Position numbers and translations under genes: made by a program | Assembly: GCF_019925205.1 (NCBI RefSeq) | Contig: NC_083560.1 | Coordinates: forward strand, 128,355,816-128,419,815 | DNA length: 64,000 nucleotides | Direction of reading: 5' to 3' | Source: Metopolophium dirhodum | Taxonomy: Eukaryota > Arthropoda > Insecta > Hemiptera > Aphididae | Shown here: in pieces, positions 1 to 11,352 of the stretch | Numbering within the stretch: position 1 is the stretch's first letter | Layout: every line of letters starts with the position of its first letter | Notes under the pieces: generated by a model | Databases searched by the model: none | The model's input: the letters and a program-made list of their open reading frames with translations, nothing else | Told to the model about the DNA's origin: nothing

Positions 1-1048
1 GTTGGTGTTCGCTTTGTTAATGTGGTTCTTGTTTGTTATTTCCGTGAAATTTTCCTGTTGGTAAACTACTTATTCTAATATGTCGCGTCTATTACTTGTG
101 TCGCATTATGTTGCCATACTGTTGTGTTTGGTGGTCCTGAAAAGGACCACTTTAATACAGTGACGGTTTATCCCGTTACAAACCGTTATGTGCGTACGAT
201 ATTAAGTGGACTTCGAAACAAAAGGTGTTATCTCAAAATATCAAATTGTTCAGGAGATAAAGACTTTCGATGATGGTCAAATCTAAAAGTTTACAAAAAG
301 TTGTTCTACGCATGGATCCTTTTGGTGGTAATATTTTTTTTTCACTTTGAATTATTTTTTCCTAAACTAAATGGTGTATGTTTCTCGGAAAACAAAATTT
401 GGTAGAAAGAAAAAAAATATTGTGTCGTGATGTTAAAACCAAAATGATAAACGTATGCTGGTACTGTATTCAGTAAGTATAGAACTATGTAGAATTATTT
501 ATTTTGTTGATTAATAAAATCAATAATATTGTACTTCATATCTTATGATTACTGTATGGTTGATGCAATGAATATTAAACAAAACTTATTTATTTTAAAA
601 CTACAATATAGTTAGGTATAGTATATATGGGTTACCTATGTTTATATTTATCATAATTTAATATTAAATTGGTTTGTAATCTGTGTTAATTTAGATTCTT
701 CTAGTTCCGTATAACTCTTTAAATATTTCACCTAAATAGTGGTTTTTTGTGGTTTTGATTATATGGATAATTAATAACTTAACTTATTCAAAAAAGTGGA
801 TTTAAAAAAAAACTTATTTGGAATGTTTGGTTCTGTGCCCTCGATTTATTGTATTATTATACTACCTATATACTTCTTGTAGACAAAATTTGTTCTGGCC
901 TATAAGCTGGATATTATACAATAATAGTGAAAAACTAGTACACGATGCAGAGTTTAGTGTCTTAGAGTTTTTTGAAATAAATAAAGACGTATTAATGGTA
1001 ATAACAATATAAACAATCAAAATAAAACTTGATCCGTGTACCTATATA
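1..1048. other. intergenic, no gene recognised
   Basis: AT-rich sequence with only short chance reading frames. The one distinctive item is a perfect hairpin at 131-150, listed separately. The last four bases (TATA, 1045-1048) are the left target duplication of the transposon that follows. Confidence 0.7.
131..150 (-). promoter_or_regulatory. histone mRNA 3' stem-loop-like hairpin (orphan)
   Basis: Read on the minus strand, the core GGTCCTTTTCAGGACC fits the histone 3'-processing consensus GGYYYTTNTNARRRCC at every position. It is followed by ACCAAAC, the usual downstream context. The stem is 8 bp when the flanking GTG/CAC pairs are included. A matching histone frame would have to end at about 170-220 on the minus strand, and none is visible. 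It may be a relic of a decayed histone copy, or chance. Confidence 0.4.
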
Positions 1049-1314
1049 TGTTACAGTTAAAACCCGAAATCCGTCGAAACTAGTTTTAACTAGTCAAAAC
1101 TAGTTTCCACAAATCCCTTTAGTCATTTCTGGTTTTAACTAGTTAAAACTAGAATTTACTAAGACCTATAAAATATATTGGTGAAAACTAGAATTATCTA
1201 GTTAAAATCCTTAATTTTTATATTGATAGGTTAAACTAGTTTTAACTAGGGAAAAGTAGAAATATAAGTACACATTAGAATAATTATTATAGGAATTTAT
1301 TATATTATTTATTT
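1049..1314 (+). repeat. left terminal inverted repeat of the Ginger-type element
   Basis: Reverse complement of 3578-3843 to the limit of reading by eye; identity stops after ATTTATTT at 1314. The arm is packed with short inverted motifs built from CTAGTT and AACTAG (for example near 1080-1100, 1135-1150 and 1230-1250). These could be subterminal transposase-binding sites. No gene lies in it. Confidence 0.9.
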
Positions 1315-1709
1315 AGTATAGAATAATATTATATTGTATTTAAACTCGTACTACATAAAACTCACGCGACCACAGACGATCTATAAATATTGCTCGATAA
1401 TTGTTTGACCGGTCGACTATCAAATCAATTAAGATAACTAGTCGTCCAACACTTAGATACGATATAACTTCGACAGATTATACCTACAATAATATTAATA
1501 ATAATACGATATTGATCTGAAGGTCAGCTTATATCGTCGGCTGTGTTTCGCCAGTGCGATTGTGTTCGTCGTAGTCGTTGTACCTACGTGTTTTTGTCGT
1601 GAATTGCCCGTTCTAAGTTGTTTTTTCGCTCTTGTTGACATTCGCCGGTTTTGAAAATTGTCCTAACGTCACTGTATACTTTGGTATCATGTTGGAAACT
1701 GAAAGAGAA

Positions 1710-2768
1710 ATGAGTACCCGAGAACGGTTTTTTAAGAAGCTTATGGAATCGGTGGAAGGAAAAAAAGACAATCATTATAATATCATTACTAAAGATGCTT
1801 ATGATTCGCTTCTAAAAGAGGTTGAGGATGCGATATCAGCCACTAAAAAAACCTCTGCTCAATATAGAAGGATCAAGCGATTCAATGTTTTGGAATTTGG
1901 CGATACAAAAAAGCTGGTAACCCGCGGAGAGCCAGTCAAATATTATTTGCCGATGGAAGACATTTTTGATGTCATTGATTTGTCACATATCGCTATAGGG
2001 CATGGAGGGAGAGATCGTCTGAAGGTTGAAACTTCAAGAAAGTACGCCAACATTACCACTGACATGATAAATATTTTTTTGTCTCTCTGTGAAACGTGCC
2101 AGAAAAAGAAAAAACTAGGAAAGAAAGGACTCGTTTCGAAACCAATTTTGGCATTTTGCACACTGAATTAAATAGTAGATGTCAAATAGATTTGATAGAC
2201 ATGCAGTCACAACCTGATGCACAGTTTAAGTTTATACTTAATTATCAAGATCATCTGACAAAATTCGTTCTGCTCCGCCCCTTGCAGACCAAGCGTGCAG
2301 AAGAAGTTGCAAGCCATTTATTAGACATTTTTTTAACATTTGGTGCTCCGGTTCTTCTTCATTCAGACAATGGGAGAGAATTTGTTAACAGTGTGATTAC
2401 AGAGCTGACAGGGCTATGGCCAGAGTTAAAAATCGTGCACGGGAAACCTAGGCATTCACAAAGCCAAGGCTCCGTAGAGCGAGCCAACCAAGACGTGGAA
2501 CGAATGCTCGCTTCTTGGATGACAGACAATAAATCCACTAATTGGTCTATCGGATTAAAGTTCGTACAATTTATGAAAAATAGAGCACACCACGCCGGGA
2601 TAAATATGACGCCCTATAAAGCAATGTTTGGGGTTGATCCAAGAGTGGGGCTCGTAACCTCTAACCTCCCCAATGATTTGATTGCTACTATAAACGTCGA
2701 GGATGAACTGGAAAATCTTATATGTACTGAAACTGGAAGTGAAAATAAGATTGAGCAGGAAGCTGCAG
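1710..2768 (+). pseudogene. transposase exon 1 (H2C2 + integrase core), frameshifted
   Basis: Encodes the N-terminal and catalytic parts of a KRBA2-like/Ginger integrase. The start was placed at ATG 1710 (MSTRERF...); in-frame ATGs also exist at 1632 and 1689. Segment 1 (to about 2150) has a basic helical N terminus and an H2C2-type module: HIAIGHGG, then CETCQ. Segment 2 continues in another frame from about 2160. It carries the integrase core: the first acidic residue in QIDLIDMQ, the second in SDNGREF, and the catalytic Glu in GSVERANQ. The frame change lies at about 2150-2160 and equals a 1-base loss relative to an intact gene; the upstream frame stops at 2169-2171. Exon 1 ends at 2768 before a GTAAAC donor. 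Either the copy is inactive or the assembly has an indel here. Confidence 0.85.
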
Positions 2769-3029
2769 GTAAACATTTTTATTATTTTTTTAGACATTAA
2801 TATTTTAGACATTTATTTATCGACATTATATTGCGGTTAAAATGCATTTTTTATTTACATATTTTATAATTTAAAAACCATAAACATTTTTCGATAACTT
2901 TTAAATTATTTTTCAGTTAGAAAAATTGTAAAAAAAATCAACTTTCATAGTTAAATATAAATAGCTCATACTGTAACCAACAAATCTAATAAATACATAA
3001 ACACGGTTTATTTCTTTGATATGTTTCAG

Positions 3030-3282
3030 ATACCTCTTTTATAGGTGCAATTAGAAAAGAAGCTCATGAAAATTTGGAAAAACAGGCAGCCCGAATGATG
3101 ACTCGATCAGAAAAAAAATTTCCCGCCGTTGATGTTGGTGTCAACGTAGTAATCCGCATTCCAGATGTTGACAAAGGCAAAACAGATCATCCTAATCTCA
3201 TCGGAGTGGTGTTAGAAAAAACAGAGCACGATCTATACAGAATCGGAAGTAAGGATGGAATTCTAGAAAAACTTTATTGTAG
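3030..3282 (+). pseudogene. transposase exon 2
   Basis: Begins after a TTTCAG acceptor (3029) and ends before a GTACGT donor (3283). It joins exon 1 in phase 1, giving DTSFIGAIRKEAHENLEKQA. It encodes a basic, Lys/Arg-rich stretch followed by a small beta-rich segment (VGVNVVIRIPDVDKGKTDHP). That resembles the post-integrase region of KRBA2-like transposases, which commonly reads as a chromo/SH3-like fold. The exon itself has no break, but the gene is compromised by the frameshift in exon 1. Confidence 0.75.
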
Positions 3283-3361
3283 GTACGTCCATTATCACAT
3301 TTTCATACACCAAATAAAATATAATTAGTAAATAGTTACTAATCAGTAAAAATTGTTTCAG

Positions 3362-3587
3362 ATCTGAATTTATAACATGCGAAGAAAAATTCATCACAGA
3401 GAATCAAGTTCCAAACAATCATATTTCCCTCCGTGCAGCCGCAACAAAAGCATCGACGGGGTCGGGGCAAGGCTTTGTAAGATGCACATGTAAAACGTCC
3501 TGCGGAACAAATCGCTGTTTATGTAGAAAAAATAAAATACTATGCAATTCTAAATGCCACAATAGTTTGTCCTGTCAAAATAAATAA
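3362..3587 (+). pseudogene. transposase exon 3, Cys-rich C terminus
   Basis: Follows a TTGTTTCAG acceptor and joins exon 2 in phase 2. The C-terminal third has closely spaced cysteines (CTCKTSCGTNRCLCRKN, then LCNSKCHNSLSCQ), a zinc-binding-looking pattern seen at the end of this transposase family. The stop codon is TAA at 3585-3587, so the coding region runs 10 bases into the right inverted repeat, which begins at 3578. Termination is thus tied to the transposon end. Confidence 0.8.
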
Positions 3588-3843
3588 TATAATAAATTCC
3601 TATAATAATTATTCTAATGTGTACTTATATTTCTACTTTTCCCTAGTTAAAACTAGTTTAACCTATCAATATAAAAATTAAGGATTTTAACTAGATAATT
3701 CTAGTTTTCACCAATATATTTTATAGGTCTTAGTAAATTCTAGTTTTAACTAGTTAAAACCAGAAATGACTAAAGGGATTTGTGGAAACTAGTTTTGACT
3801 AGTTAAAACTAGTTTCGACGGATTTCGGGTTTTAACTGTAACA
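3578..3843 (-). repeat. right terminal inverted repeat of the Ginger-type element
   Basis: Mirror image of 1049-1314, with the same CTAGTT/AACTAG sub-repeats. Its inner edge overlaps the last codons of the transposase. The outer edge CTGTAACA is followed by TATA (3844-3847), the target duplication, and then by a short (AT)n run. Confidence 0.9.
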
Positions 3844-3847
3844 TATA

Positions 3848-6800
3848 TATATATATTTATTTATTTATTCTTCGTCAATAATGGCTAATGGGCCTAACTG
3901 AAGAATTCCGTAGTAAAACAAAGTATTCCTCGGAACTTGCAGGAAGTTAATATAGATTATTAAAAATAAACAGAAAATGAAAAAAATATCGGAAATAATA
4001 AAAATGTGTTAAAGTACAAAATGCGCGTGCATGATATAACATATTATTATATATATATAATATAATGTCAACAAAGTCTGTATATTATGTTTGTGTATAC
4101 AAACGTATACATACGAGCGGGTTTAAAGATATATTATATTATTATATATGTTACATCAAAGATCGGAATTATTTGCGAGAGTGCACGCTTTCCCGAGTTT
4201 AAGGGGTACACATTATATACATGTGCCTATACAACAATATCCAATCACGTAAAATGTAATATATGTCTTGCACTATATAATAATATCATACGAGTGAATC
4301 TCCGCTGATTAAATAATAAAAATAATAATACGATTTGATATTATTATTTTACGACTCTACGATCGTATATTATTGGAAAAAAAAAAGTCGCCGATGATGA
4401 TTTTTGTCATGGACTCGTCACACGCATATTATATCTGTGGCCACCACCCCACCCCACGTGTTATATACACCATTTTACTACCCCGTGATCAATATAGGTA
4501 TGATATAGAAACCGGCAATCACGTGTATAATTAATAAATTCATTAATACTTAAAACTATAATTATATAGGTTGTATATCGTACCGTCGCATTGGGCCATA
4601 TCGGTGTTATTTAAATTGAATTTGTAATAATTATTACCAAAAGTATAATATTATATTACATTGAAAAGCTGCGAAAGTGGACTCCACGATTTGCTGTACA
4701 TTAGATTTCGCGTGGGTTACTGTAATGGGTGAGTTAAATTTGAATTCAATGATATAAAAACATTGTACCTTTACGATAAACGATTTTGAATGAAGATGGT
4801 CCGTGGCCTATATTACTATAAGTTGTATAGTATTATTTTATGATATTATTGCTACTTTAGTAATTTATTTTACTATTAGGTAAACAGGTAAGACAGTAGG
4901 TTGAATTTATTACTTTTAAAGCCTTAAGAACCCTCGTATAATATTTTCAATTTACAAAAAATAACTAAAATCGTTATTCTTCGTTTAAATTTATAATTTT
5001 ATTCTAATTTGAATATCTTACTCAACATGAAATAACAATAAATATAAAATATATTAAATAAATATTTTACACTGTACCAAAAAAATATAAAAATTATATC
5101 AAAACATTGTTTTTTATAAGAATTTATATTTATAAGAAACATGGTATAATTTTTTTTATCCTTAGCTATAAAAATTAAACATTTTATACATTTTTAACTA
5201 CTTAATTTGAAAAATCTAGTGAATTTAATGAATTTATCAAAATTTGAACTTAAAATGATTAGAAAAAAATGTGTGCCAATGTATCTTTAATATTTTTGAG
5301 CTGCTATTAAGACAACTTATGACTTATGAGAAGCCTCTTATTCAATTCTAAAGCTTTTTGACCCAGGGAATAAATGTTTATCGATAGTTATACAATAAAA
5401 CTAAAAAATAAATATCAAAAATTTCTCATGCCTAGGTACCAATTGTTCGAAAAAAGACAGAATATTTAAAAAAATTTATCATGTACAGAAGCTGCTAATA
5501 TAAACATTTGGTGAAAATTTCAAGTATAGAGTATCTACGGTTATTCGTTTTTGAAATACGCCAAAAAAAACAAAATCGATTTGGTGAAAACTGGTTTTGC
5601 GTAAAAATGTCTGTCTTTAAAATTTTTATTTTGTTTTCCCCAAGGGTTTGGAAATTATTTTTATTACTCATCGTGTACACAAAAACGCATCAAAAAAACA
5701 CCACACCACACACATTATTGTAAAATCAATGCATTTATCACTCCGTTTAGAATCTAAAATGTTACAATGTCATCGCGGTATAAACATAATATTACATATT
5801 ATTATGTTAGAATTTATTTTACTCGTATCTCCATAATACTGAGTGACTGAAAGTATAACTTGAGCGAATGTATAATGTTGTATTATATTCCGACACGGAG
5901 GACGCGTTGTGTCTACATAATAATATTATTATAATAATATAATAGTAATAATATGATCTATCTTTTATTTTACATATTTCCCACGTTGTGACACTACTGT
6001 AAAGTTGTAGTGCGTGTCGTATTTTCTTGAATAACTATTTATGATACAGTGCGAAACCCTCATGGTCATTCATCATAAAAATTTTTCGATTCCATGCATA
6101 GGTTTTACATTTACAGTGACATTTTTCGTTGTTTGTTATTTTAAACAGACATATTTTACGTGTATGGTTTTCAAGGAAATCAAGTCTAGTTGGTATTCTG
6201 TTTTTGATTTGGTCGGTAGTTTCCTTGAGCCCGTGAAAATATTAACAGTCGAATCGTGACAATATCGATGGCATTTCACCGAGTGCGGTTTTAACCAAAT
6301 TTCAATAGGAACGGATTTTTGATTTGTTACCATACAACTCCGATTTTTGCACTGGGTGGGAAAAGTTAAACGAGTTACAATCATGTTTATTACTCTGCAG
6401 TCCGGCTTTCATAATTTTAATTCAACATTATAAAATAACGTATAAGTTTACTAAAACTTTTTACAAACTTGACTTTATTTCTTTAACGTTTGAACCGTTT
6501 TAATAACTTTATAATGATGATATACAATATTTATAGGTATTTTTAAACAGTTTACTTATGATAATCAAAATTGTTCACTCAGTGTTAAAGCCGACAGAAA
6601 AAAATTTTACTCCAGTCAAATACTCAAATAATTGGCACTTCCTGGCAATTATTCGATATATTATTATCAACAAATAACACTCTAAAAAATAAATACTTTT
6701 ATGACTTGCCATGTCAAATGCTTAGTAAATCATTCAGTAATAACAAATAATTTCAATAACCTGAAACTTTGATGGATTATAAAAGAAGATAAGATAGTAG

Positions 6801-8177
6801 GTACCTATATTATAAATACGTATTACAAAAAAAATTTAATTAATATTTTAAAAGATTTGAACTCGAAAAGCTGTTGTATTGTATTTTTTCTACAAACTAA
6901 AAACTGAACAATTTATTTATTTATATATTTCACATAAACCATAATATTATAATAATATAGTAATAAATTAACATTTCTTTGGATATCAAATTATAGACAT
7001 TTTTTTAATCTTATAATATATACATGATAGGTAAGATTTCACTGTAATAATATGTCATATATTTTATCTGCGAAGATACCCTATTTTATGTAATTGAAAA
7101 TTCCAGATAATTGTTGGTTGACGATGTACTTGAGACATATTTTGAAATAGTACATGTGTAAGACAAAATGTAAGTCTAGAATCAAATAAAATTAAAATAA
7201 ATGGTTTCATGTGTAGTTATTCTCAAAAAAAAAAATATATATGTAATCAATTTTAGAGCACAAATATGATGATAATTAAGTTTTTACCATTTTTCATATT
7301 AATAATTATACGACTTGGATATTAAGTATCAATATTTAACTTTGCATCGTATTTATATTGATTATAATAACTAATAGTTGACGTACAGTAATATTCTGTT
7401 TTAAATAAAATCGTTAAAAAATGTAAAAAAATATATAAAATATAATACAAACCTACCTATTTATATAATAGTATGTGCTCACACTGAGTAAAAACATATA
7501 AAACATTTTTGTATGCACCTTTACAGACTCATAACGGCGTACTTCCCATAATGAATCGCTAACGGAAAAGCGAATTAGCTGTCTGCAATATTTTATTTAT
7601 TTATTTATTTATTCTAATAACGGATCGATACAATCGTTATAACGTCGACCGGTGCGCAACGCCGCGTCATCGCCGCCATAGCAGTTAATAACGGAACAGT
7701 GATTTAATTTTGTAGTTCGAGTTTCGTTAGAAAATTATGGGTGGGTACATATTATAGTTTTAAGTAAACATGGAAAGGATAAAAAAAAAAAAAAAACAAT
7801 TCACAAAATGGACGAACGTAACAAAACGTACACGCGCGTAAGCGAGCCACTGCATATTTTATGGTGTTGTGAATTATTAATGATTTGACCGTGATACGTC
7901 GAACGAAAACAGTACGAAAAAAAATCGCTGTGCCCTTAGCTATTATTTTTCGACCGAAAATAATTTGCAAACGCCTAAGTGGGTACGTGTTATAAGTGGG
8001 TGTATTCAATATTAATAACGATTAATGGATTGGTAGGTACGCTGAAAATAAATGCAAACTTGTAATGAATAGAAAGGTATATACTTTCGAAAATGATTCA
8101 AATGAAAAATTGAATATAGGTATCGGTATCTAAAAGTTAAATGTTCGAATAACTCAGAACAGAAGGTACCTATAAAG
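3848..8177. other. intergenic, no gene recognised
   Basis: AT-rich DNA with short frames only, none with a recognisable motif. It holds simple runs, such as (TTTA)n at about 7591-7614 and an A-run near 7782-7797. Nothing else is supported. Confidence 0.6.
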
Positions 8178-8341
8178 CAGGGGCCGTCCCCTAGGTTTTT
8201 GCAGCCCTGTGCAAATATAATTTATGCTTCCCTTATTGAAAAGTTAATTTTTTGGGTGGAAAGGGGCTTGTTCGAAATTTGCCGCCCATAAACTGGTGCC
8301 GCCTTAGGCAGCTGCCTATTTTGCAACTGCTTCCTCTCCTG
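8178..8341. mobile_element. possible degraded MITE-like repeat
   Basis: A GC-richer island that opens with CAGGGGCCG and closes with CTCCTG, so the ends are weakly inverted. The flanks are CTATAAAG and CTATAGGT, similar in five of eight bases when the right copy is offset by one base. The interior carries two purine/pyrimidine-biased blocks (GCCGCCTTAGGCAGC). The boundaries are soft; an unrelated old repeat is equally possible. Confidence 0.3.
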
Positions 8342-10846
8342 CCTATAGGTCTTTCAAAATATATTTATTAGAGTCAATACGGCAGCGGGTATAGGTCTTC
8401 GACTATGGAATAATTTATTTTATTAACCTGCAAACATTTTAAAAATAACGTCCAATTTTGATTTTTTTTAAAAATATTTTCAACAGGAAAACGAGGCTTA
8501 GTCTGATTAAAATATAATCATCAGGTGTTTAGTGGGATATTGGGATACATTAAGTCTAAAGGTGGTAAATAGTGATCAAAATTGACTCGAGTTAGTCATT
8601 ACCTAGTTGATATTAAATATAATATGTGGGTGTTTAGGTATAACAAACTGTGTTTATTTATCTCTAAAAGTTTAATGTAGACATGTTGTAAACTCGACTA
8701 TGTTAAAAGGAGGTTGGTTATTATTTTTAATTAGCATCAGGGTAATATTTAGTGATTTAACAACTTTAAACTTTTTAAATAATAACTAAATATTTTATTA
8801 AAAATGAACTTTAGTGGATCTAGGAAATCACACGTCTGCGCGTTTATTATATTATTAAATCAAAAAATATTTGTTTGTTTACTTTAATTTAATATATTTG
8901 TACACAGCATTGGAGAGTAATTAAATAAAAAATGAATTAATCAATAAATCAGTTGTAACTACAATACCTATGTATAAACTCGATTTTAACTTGACTTATT
9001 AATTTTAAAATTGACTTGAAACAATTATAAATAGCTAAGTACTACAATATTAGTTAAATTTTTAAGTTTTTAATTTTTATAAAATTAACAAACTATAGTT
9101 ACGATAAAAAGCTTGAAAATATTAAAATGTTAACTACATTGTATTAATGGCCACCTTCTACTATGTGTATGCGTAATACATATTAATATGTGTAAATTGT
9201 GTTGTGTGTGCTTACAAACTGTAAACAATTTTAATAATGAATATTTTGATTGGTGACGTTGGAATATAATGTTATTAATCACTCGCACGCCAGTAAATAT
9301 TATGTAAATATAATAATCAATAGCTTCTGGCTTAACACGAAATCATACTAATAAATTATAGCAATTAGTAAGAATAAAAATGAAGGTGTAATAGCTATGC
9401 TTGGCCAACATAATTGGTTGGTAGATAATTAATAACACTTGCACAGATAATTAGAAATTTGATTATAATAAGAATGGTATAGCTACTCACCAATAAATTC
9501 GGTGGAGACTTACCAGCTGCTACCTGTACCTAGTGCACAATAATGGCTATTATAAGAGCAGATAAAAAATTATAATGAAAAAATATAGCTCAAGAGGCGA
9601 TATTAATGCAAAAATCACAATAATGGCTTAAAAAATATTAAAATTTAAAACACCGTGGAGAATAGCGCACACAAATATAATAATTGTGAAGAAAATGTGG
9701 TGATCACGAATGTAATAACAAAAATAAATAGTTAGTTTGGCGATTTGCGCCCTCAATACAAAAAAAATTATAATACTCGAGGATTGAACACAATGTAGTA
9801 AAAATAACGAGTAGGTATACAACACCAATGGTACGAAACAATATTTCAGCGCTGATGTAAAAACAATAATTAGACTTAAATTGCTATAAAAAATAAATAA
9901 AACATCTACGTAATAATAATAAAATAATAAGTAATATAATAATAACACTGTACAATGTGTATTTTTGTGTATTTTCGTCTTTACCGTGCTTTACTTGACG
10001 GATAATATTATAGGACGCTGGAAACGGTAATTTTTTGGTAATATGATGAGTGGAGGAGGAAAAGAAAATACTTTTTTCTTTACCTCTTGTGTCTATGAAT
10101 ATAACGGTGGAAGATGTAAAACCTATAAACTACCACCAAAATAATTTGCCAATACATTTAACCATTACAATATTGTAAGCTGCATATATTATACAGCTGC
10201 AGTGTTGTCCTTCAAGTTTGGCAGAATTGTAATATGTATGAAACTATTCAACAAGTTATAGCGCTGTCCGTATTATAATGATTAATGAGCATTATTACTT
10301 TTGAGTATAGGTGCCTATTAGAGAATAAATATTTTAATGTCAAACTAGAATTAGTTACAGAAAGCGTTCACAGAAAAATAATAATATTCGAGCCCAAGGA
10401 TAATGCTTTAGAAAATAAAAAAACGTGTTGTAATAATATTCATTGAATTAGAGGTTTAAAAAGGGGGAAAGACGATAGCTTTTCCCTCGCTATAAAACGT
10501 CAGGGGGAAAAATTTCCCAAATTTCCCACCCCCTCCCAGAGTAACTTCTGTCTTCCGTGCCAGGGTGACGAGTAGTAGTGGTGGCGCGCAAAACAGTCAT
10601 CATGGACAGTGATAATTTATAATAATAATGTATGGCATTGCTTTTAATCAGATACCGCGAACATCTGAGCTGTCAGTATACCACCCACTGGGTGTGGTCA
10701 CCAGTAAGAGAAAGTGGGTAATTAGATGTAGGTATTATTTGATTTTTTGGAAGGGATTAGCGCGTTTTACGAGTTTTGGTGGGTTTTCCGAGAACTGTCG
10801 TTATAAGGATGTTCAGTGGTTTTACGTGCGACTGTCATTTCCTGAC
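8342..10846. other. intergenic, no gene recognised
   Basis: AT-rich sequence without a supportable gene. The longest minus-strand frame (9628-9948) is low-complexity Tyr/Leu/Ile coding typical of translated AT-rich DNA. A short C/G-rich patch at 10455-10600 has no recognised content. Confidence 0.55.
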
Positions 10847-11344
10847 CAATGTTGGGAAAAGATAACCAAAAAATCATCCGGATAGGATAACAGATAATTC
10901 ATTCAAAATTTATCTAGATAAGATAAAATATAACATCATTTTTTTTATCTAGATAAAGATAAAAATACACATACGTTTATCTAGATAAAAAAATAGATAA
11001 TTTTTTTTAAAACTATATTATAAATAATGTAATTTATTAGTAATTACTAATTAGATAATATTTTATTAATTAATAAAATAAAATAACAAAATAAAACCGA
11101 CAATATTTCAGTAAACATTTCTTTATAACTATAATAATATTGGGATTTGGAATCACTACTTGGTTCTCGTAAATTATTGGCTATTTCAGTATTGAAAAAT
11201 ATTCTTATTGTTATATTATTTATCTAAATAATTTACCACAGATAACCATTACATTTATCTAGATGAGATAATTAGATGATTTATTTATTTTTATCTAGAT
11301 AAGATAATTAAAGAAATAATTTATCTAGATAATTTTCAACACTG
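10847..11344. mobile_element. hAT-type non-autonomous element with 8-bp target duplication
   Basis: Left end CAATGTTGGGAAAA and right end TTTTCAACACTG are imperfect inverted repeats of the CAGTGTTG type. They are flanked by TTCCTGAC (10839-10846) and TTCATGAC (11345-11352), which match in seven of eight bases, as expected for an aged 8-bp hAT duplication. The interior has no coding potential. It is studded with the palindrome TTATCTAGATAA, in exact or near-exact copies near 10909, 10950, 10978, 11258, 11290 and 11320, clustered towards both ends. Confidence 0.75.
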
Positions 11345-11352
11345 TTCATGAC

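Larger units (their letters stand above)
1049..3843 (+). mobile_element. Ginger-type cut-and-paste DNA transposon, complete ends
   Basis: A 2795-bp element bounded by inverted repeats of equal length (266 bp: 1049-1314 and 3578-3843) that start TGTTACAG and end CTGTAACA. It is flanked on both sides by TATA (1045-1048 and 3844-3847). The TGTNR terminus and 4-bp duplication are those described for Ginger elements, whose transposase is related to retroelement integrases. Inside lies a three-exon transposase gene on the plus strand with an H2C2 zinc-binding module, a DDE integrase core and a Cys-rich tail. The arms look identical or almost so by eye, suggesting recent insertion, but the coding region carries a frameshift. 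Assignment to Ginger rather than another integrase-bearing group is inference. Confidence 0.85.

Noticed and set aside
9628..9948. A 106-residue minus-strand frame that looks like a membrane protein (Tyr/Leu/Ile-rich).
   Set aside because: Translated AT-rich DNA gives such hydrophobic strings. There are no helix boundaries, charge pattern or homology that I recognise.
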